Origin: Opitutales bacterium
Lineage (GTDB): Bacteria > Verrucomicrobiota > Verrucomicrobiia > Opitutales > Intestinicryptomonadaceae
Length of the DNA stretch: 7,351 nt
Assembly (NCBI GenBank): GCA_017526045.1
Contig: JAFXRX010000293.1
Span: 1 to 7,351, forward strand
Direction: 5' to 3'
In this document: one piece after another, positions 4,716-7,351 of the stretch
How positions within the stretch are numbered: the first letter of the stretch is position 1
Layout of the letters: each line of letters opens with the position of its first letter
Notes under the pieces: generated by a model
The model's input: only the letters and a program-made list of their open reading frames with translations
The model's database searches: none
Told to the model about the DNA's origin: nothing
Program-made: the position numbers and the translations under genes

Positions 4716-7043
4716 ATGTGGAAAATTTTAATATTTGTTTGCGCATTTTTTTGCTCCGCGCTCTGCGTTGAAAACGCGGGAAAGGCATCATGCCTTTTGG
4801 CTTGTTCGTGCGCGGTTTCGCGCAATAAGAGCTTCGGCGAAATAAGGGCTCTCGCCGAAACCGGAGACGCCGAGGCTCAATTTAATCTCGCCTGCTGCTA
4901 CGACTTTGGCGAGGGCGTCGAGAAGAATTTGGGCGAGGCTGTTAATTGGTACCGCAAGGCGGCGGAGCAAGGGCACGTTTTCGCGCAAAACAATCTCGGC
5001 GTTTGTTATGCAAACGGCAACGGCGTTGAAAAAGACCCCAAAGAAGCTTTTAGTTGGTATATGAAAGCCGCGGAACAGGGAGACTCCGTTGCCCAATACA
5101 ATGTCGCGGATTGCTTTGCAAATGGCAAAGGCGTCGAACAAAATTTAAGCGAGGCTTTTAGTTGGTACAAAAAAGCGGCTGAGCAAGGCTATGCGGCGGC
5201 GCAGAATTCTATTGCCTATTCCTATTACAAAGGCAAGGGCGTTGAAAAAGATTTTAACAAGGCGTTTGTTTGGTACAAAAAATCGGCGGAGCAGGGGAAC
5301 GCCGATGCGCAATTCGACCTTGGTGTATGCTATGAATACGGCGAGGGCGTCGAAAAGAATTTGGAAGAGGCTTTCAACTGGTATATGAAGTCCGCATTGC
5401 AGGGCGATGTCTATGCCCAAAATGCGCTTGGCATTTTATACGAAAACGGCGAGGGCGTGGAGAAAGACGAACAACAAGCCTTTTTCTGGTATAAAAAGGC
5501 GGCGGAACAGGGGTTTGAAAGGGCGCAGTACAATCTCGCGCTTTGCTATGACGCCGGAAGCGGCGTTGAAAAAAATTCCGCCGAAGCCGTCAAGTGGTAT
5601 GCGAAGGCTGCGGAACAGGGCTACATGAAGGCTCAGTATAACCTCGCGCTTTGCTACGACTTCGGCACGGGCGTGGAAACGGACAAAGCGCAAGCGGTTT
5701 TCTGGTATAAAAAATCCGCCGAACAGGGAAATGTTTCGGCTCAATTCAATCTCGCCATTTGCTATGAAGAAGGCGATGGCGTCGAAAAGAATTTGGAAGA
5801 GGCTTTTAATTGGTACAAAAAAGCGGCGGAGCAGGGAGACGCAAAAGCGCAGTGCAACCTGGCTCGCTTCTACAGGAGGGGCGAAGTTGTCGAAAAGAAT
5901 TTAGAAGAAGCTGCTGCTTTGTATAAAAAATCCGCCGAGCAGGGGTTTGACAGGGCGCAGTACGATCTTGCGCTTTGCTACGAAAACGGCAGAGGCGTTG
6001 AAAAGAATTTGGTTGAGGCTGCGAATTGGTATAAAAAAGCGGCGGAACAGGGGCATATATCGGCGCAATACAATCTTGGAAATTCCTATTACAACGGCGA
6101 AGGCGTGGAGCAAGATTATGTGCAAGCCGCGAAATGGTATCGCTTGGCGGCGGAACAGGGAGATGCCGATGCACAATTTAATCTTGGCAATTGCTATCGC
6201 AACGGCGAGGGCGTCGAAAAAGATTACGCTGAAGCTGTGAAATGGTATCGTTTAGCCGCAGAACAGGGCGATCACGATGCGCAATGCAATCTTGGCAACC
6301 GCTATCGCAAAGGCGAAGGCGTCGAAAAAGACGATAAACAAGCTTTTTACTGGTATGAAAAATCGGCGGCTCAAGGCGATATGTGCGCTCAATATAATCT
6401 TGGAGTTTGCTATGAAGAAGGCGCGGGCGTAGAAAAAAATTTAGTTGAGGCTGCGAATTGGTATCGCAAGGCTGCGGAGCAGGGCTACGACAGGGCTCAA
6501 TTTGATCTTGCGCTTTGCTACGAAAACGGCGATGGCGTAGAACAAAATTTAAGCGAGGCTTTTAATTGGTACAAAAAAGCGGCAGAGCAAGGGCATGCCA
6601 TTGCGCAAAACAATCTCGGCGTTTGCTATCAAAACGGCGAAGGCGTCGAAAAGAATTTGGGCGAGGCTTTTAACTGGTATATGAAATCGGCGGAGCAGGA
6701 ATGCGCCAACGCGCAGCACAATCTCGGCTTTTGCTATGGAAGCGGCCTCGGCGTCGAAAAAGACATGGATGCGTCTTTTAACTGGTATATGAAAGCCGCG
6801 GAACAGGATTTTGCCGATTCGCAATACAATATCGGGCTGTATTATCTTAACGGATATGCGGTGGGCAAAAACTCGAAAACCGCGAAAGCGTGGCTTGAAA
6901 AGGCGGCTGCAAACGGCTCGAAAGAGGCTCAAGAGATGCTTGGCAAACTTAGAAAGGAAAAGATATTTTTCATGCTGAAAATTTTATTTGCAATTCTTGT
7001 CTGCGCCGCGCTTCTTTCCCGCCTTTCCCGCGCAAGAAGCTGA
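4716..7043 (+). CDS. Exported Sel1-repeat (TPR-like) solenoid protein, 19 perfect 36-residue repeats
   Basis: This 775-residue protein begins with a signal sequence (MWKILIFVCAFFCSALC, about 1-17). A short Cys-rich stretch (21-39) and a half repeat follow, then nineteen full Sel1 repeats at residues 51-734, each exactly 36 residues. The consensus is roughly xxxAQYNLGxCYxxGxGVEK, then NxxEAxxWYKKAAEQG. A last half repeat ends near 744. Sel1 repeats form paired antiparallel helices stacked into a superhelix, and the family generally scaffolds protein-protein contacts; the partner here cannot be read. A Cys at repeat position 11 recurs in 13 of 19 repeats. The C-terminal tail (750-767) is hydrophobic with a lysine in its middle and ends in RLSRARS; it is either a membrane anchor or a fused remnant. 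LLAC at 27-30 is a weak lipobox. The protein is probably periplasmic or at the cell surface. The gene has its own promoter and diverges from the dcw operon. Confidence 0.93.
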   Translation: MWKILIFVCAFFCSALCVENAGKASCLLACSCAVSRNKSFGEIRALAETGDAEAQFNLACCYDFGEGVEKNLGEAVNWYRKAAEQGHVFAQNNLGVCYANGNGVEKDPKEAFSWYMKAAEQGDSVAQYNVADCFANGKGVEQNLSEAFSWYKKAAEQGYAAAQNSIAYSYYKGKGVEKDFNKAFVWYKKSAEQGNADAQFDLGVCYEYGEGVEKNLEEAFNWYMKSALQGDVYAQNALGILYENGEGVEKDEQQAFFWYKKAAEQGFERAQYNLALCYDAGSGVEKNSAEAVKWYAKAAEQGYMKAQYNLALCYDFGTGVETDKAQAVFWYKKSAEQGNVSAQFNLAICYEEGDGVEKNLEEAFNWYKKAAEQGDAKAQCNLARFYRRGEVVEKNLEEAAALYKKSAEQGFDRAQYDLALCYENGRGVEKNLVEAANWYKKAAEQGHISAQYNLGNSYYNGEGVEQDYVQAAKWYRLAAEQGDADAQFNLGNCYRNGEGVEKDYAEAVKWYRLAAEQGDHDAQCNLGNRYRKGEGVEKDDKQAFYWYEKSAAQGDMCAQYNLGVCYEEGAGVEKNLVEAANWYRKAAEQGYDRAQFDLALCYENGDGVEQNLSEAFNWYKKAAEQGHAIAQNNLGVCYQNGEGVEKNLGEAFNWYMKSAEQECANAQHNLGFCYGSGLGVEKDMDASFNWYMKAAEQDFADSQYNIGLYYLNGYAVGKNSKTAKAWLEKAAANGSKEAQEMLGKLRKEKIFFMLKILFAILVCAALLSRLSRARS
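4866..6917 (+). repeat. Tandem array of nineteen 108-bp coding repeats
   Basis: The Sel1 units form a strictly periodic 19 x 108-bp array inside the gene. Protein similarity between units is high throughout. At DNA level most units have diverged, yet pairs of non-adjacent units share long identical runs: 29 bases at 5346-5374 and 5778-5806 (units 5 and 9), 25 bases at 5136-5160 and 6540-6564 (units 3 and 16), and 23 bases at 4983-5005 and 6603-6625 (units 2 and 17). This pattern suggests duplication or gene conversion within the array. Confidence 0.92.
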
Positions 7044-7107
7044 TGTCGCGCAGCCAGAAAATTTTGGGCGGCAAAAATTGCGCAGGCGTTTTTTACTCGA
7101 ATTGTGA
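6972..7107 (+). pseudogene. Possible remnant of a third exported paralogue (signal peptide plus frameshifted mature start)
   Basis: The ATG at 6972 is in frame with the Sel1 gene and begins MLKILFAILVCAA, a classic signal peptide closely similar to the starts of the two Sel1 proteins here (MWKILIFV and MKKILAFI). An AAAGGAAAAG stretch lies 9 bases upstream, the best ribosome-binding-like sequence in the window. Skipping one base at about 7011 gives FFPAFPAQEADVAQPENFG, a natural signal-peptide end and mature start, before a stop at 7105-7107. As it stands, the Sel1 frame reads through the signal-like part and stops at 7043. The reading as a decayed neighbour is inference; a real C-terminal anchor of the Sel1 protein is the alternative. 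Confidence 0.4.
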
Positions 7108-7127
7108 GGATTTCATCTCAAATAAAA

Positions 7128-7156
7128 TTGACATCCGCTGATGCGCGCGGTAAATT
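7128..7156 (+). promoter_or_regulatory. Candidate promoter of the second Sel1 gene
   Basis: A perfect TTGACA (7128-7133), a 17-base spacer and TAAATT (7151-7156, four of six to the -10 consensus). The start site would fall near 7163, about 40 bases before the ATG at 7204. The match resembles that of the first Sel1 gene, so the two are probably separate transcripts. Confidence 0.55.
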
Positions 7157-7203
7157 TTTCCGCGTTAAAACAAATTTTAAAAAGAATAATTTTTTGATGC
7201 GTT

Positions 7204-7351
7204 ATGAAAAAAATTTTGGCATTTATTTTGGCGTTATCCTGCTCAATTCTTTGCGCGCAAAACTTGGGCGAAATCAAGGCTCTTGCGGATAAAGGCGACG
7301 CAGAGGCGCAATTCAAGCTCGCCCTGCGCTGCATGGAAGGCGGCGTGAAAA
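7204..7351 (+). CDS. Second exported Sel1-repeat protein (partial, runs off right edge)
   Basis: Forty-nine codons are visible. The protein opens with a signal peptide (MKKILAFILALSCSILCA, cleavage probably before Gln19), then NLGEIKALADKGDAEAQFKLALRC, which aligns with FGEIRALAETGDAEAQFNLACC of the upstream Sel1 protein. The two are therefore paralogues that share the signal-peptide style, the cap helix and the first repeat. Compared with the upstream gene it lacks the 19-residue Cys-rich stretch between signal and cap, and its first repeat has a shorter turn (CMEGGVK). The ATG at 7204 is chosen because it yields the signal peptide and the Sel1 match; a nearby ATG at 7197 is in another frame that soon stops. 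There is no clear Shine-Dalgarno, only AAAGAA about 20 bases upstream. Function beyond a probable exported scaffold cannot be inferred. Confidence 0.85.
   Translation, partial: MKKILAFILALSCSILCAQNLGEIKALADKGDAEAQFKLALRCMEGGVK

Noticed and set aside
5145..6176. Several minus-strand open frames with repeated hydrophobic motifs opposite the Sel1 gene
   Set aside because: Their repeats are only the reverse strand of the 108-bp coding array, with the same period and no independent start signals.
4866..6917. Regular repeats as a CRISPR or non-coding satellite
   Set aside because: The 108-bp unit is a codon-preserving Sel1 repeat with no invariant repeat/spacer alternation.
7045..7096. Possible intrinsic terminator after the first Sel1 gene, before a run of T at 7089-7094
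   Set aside because: The bases before the T run do not form a stable G/C stem; only weak A/T pairing across a 7-base loop is available.
7104..7292. Open frame overlapping the second Sel1 gene, with an ATG at 7197
   Set aside because: It has no signal peptide or domain and stops at 7292, whereas the 7204 frame gives a signal peptide and a Sel1 match.

Overview
The window is bacterial and has two unrelated halves that diverge from an A/T-rich spacer at about 4470-4715. The left half, all on the minus strand, is the start of a division and cell wall (dcw) operon: mraZ, a possible small ORF, rsmH (mraW), an ftsL-like gene, ftsI (class B penicillin-binding protein) and the first 245 codons of murE, which runs off the left edge. 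The genes are packed tightly. ftsL and ftsI share an ATGA overlap, the murE ATG directly follows the ftsI TAA, and only 4 bases separate rsmH from ftsL. The one loose spot, between mraZ and rsmH, holds an unrecognised 59-codon ORF. Upstream of mraZ is a sigma70-type promoter covered by four TGG boxes at exact 10-bp spacing, which is the known architecture of the MraZ autoregulatory operator. The gene products would clear the way for septum building: a transcriptional regulator, a 16S rRNA methyltransferase, a divisome scaffold protein, the septal transpeptidase and the third amino-acid ligase of peptidoglycan precursor synthesis.

The right half, on the plus strand, encodes exported Sel1-repeat (TPR-like) proteins. 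The first (4716-7043, 775 aa) has an N-terminal signal sequence, nineteen consecutive repeats of exactly 36 residues without a single indel, and a hydrophobic C-terminal tail that looks like the signal peptide of a lost neighbouring gene fused in frame. A second Sel1 protein starts at 7204 with its own promoter and signal peptide and is cut by the right edge. This looks like a tandem family of secreted solenoid proteins, a likely accessory region beside a core operon.

Organism: the gene order, the MraZ sequence around its PSKWR motif and the scarcity of clear Shine-Dalgarno sites would fit a member of the PVC group, perhaps Verrucomicrobiota. This is an impression from sequence style, not a demonstrated placement. 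Nothing resembling tRNA, rRNA, CRISPR arrays or insertion sequences was seen.
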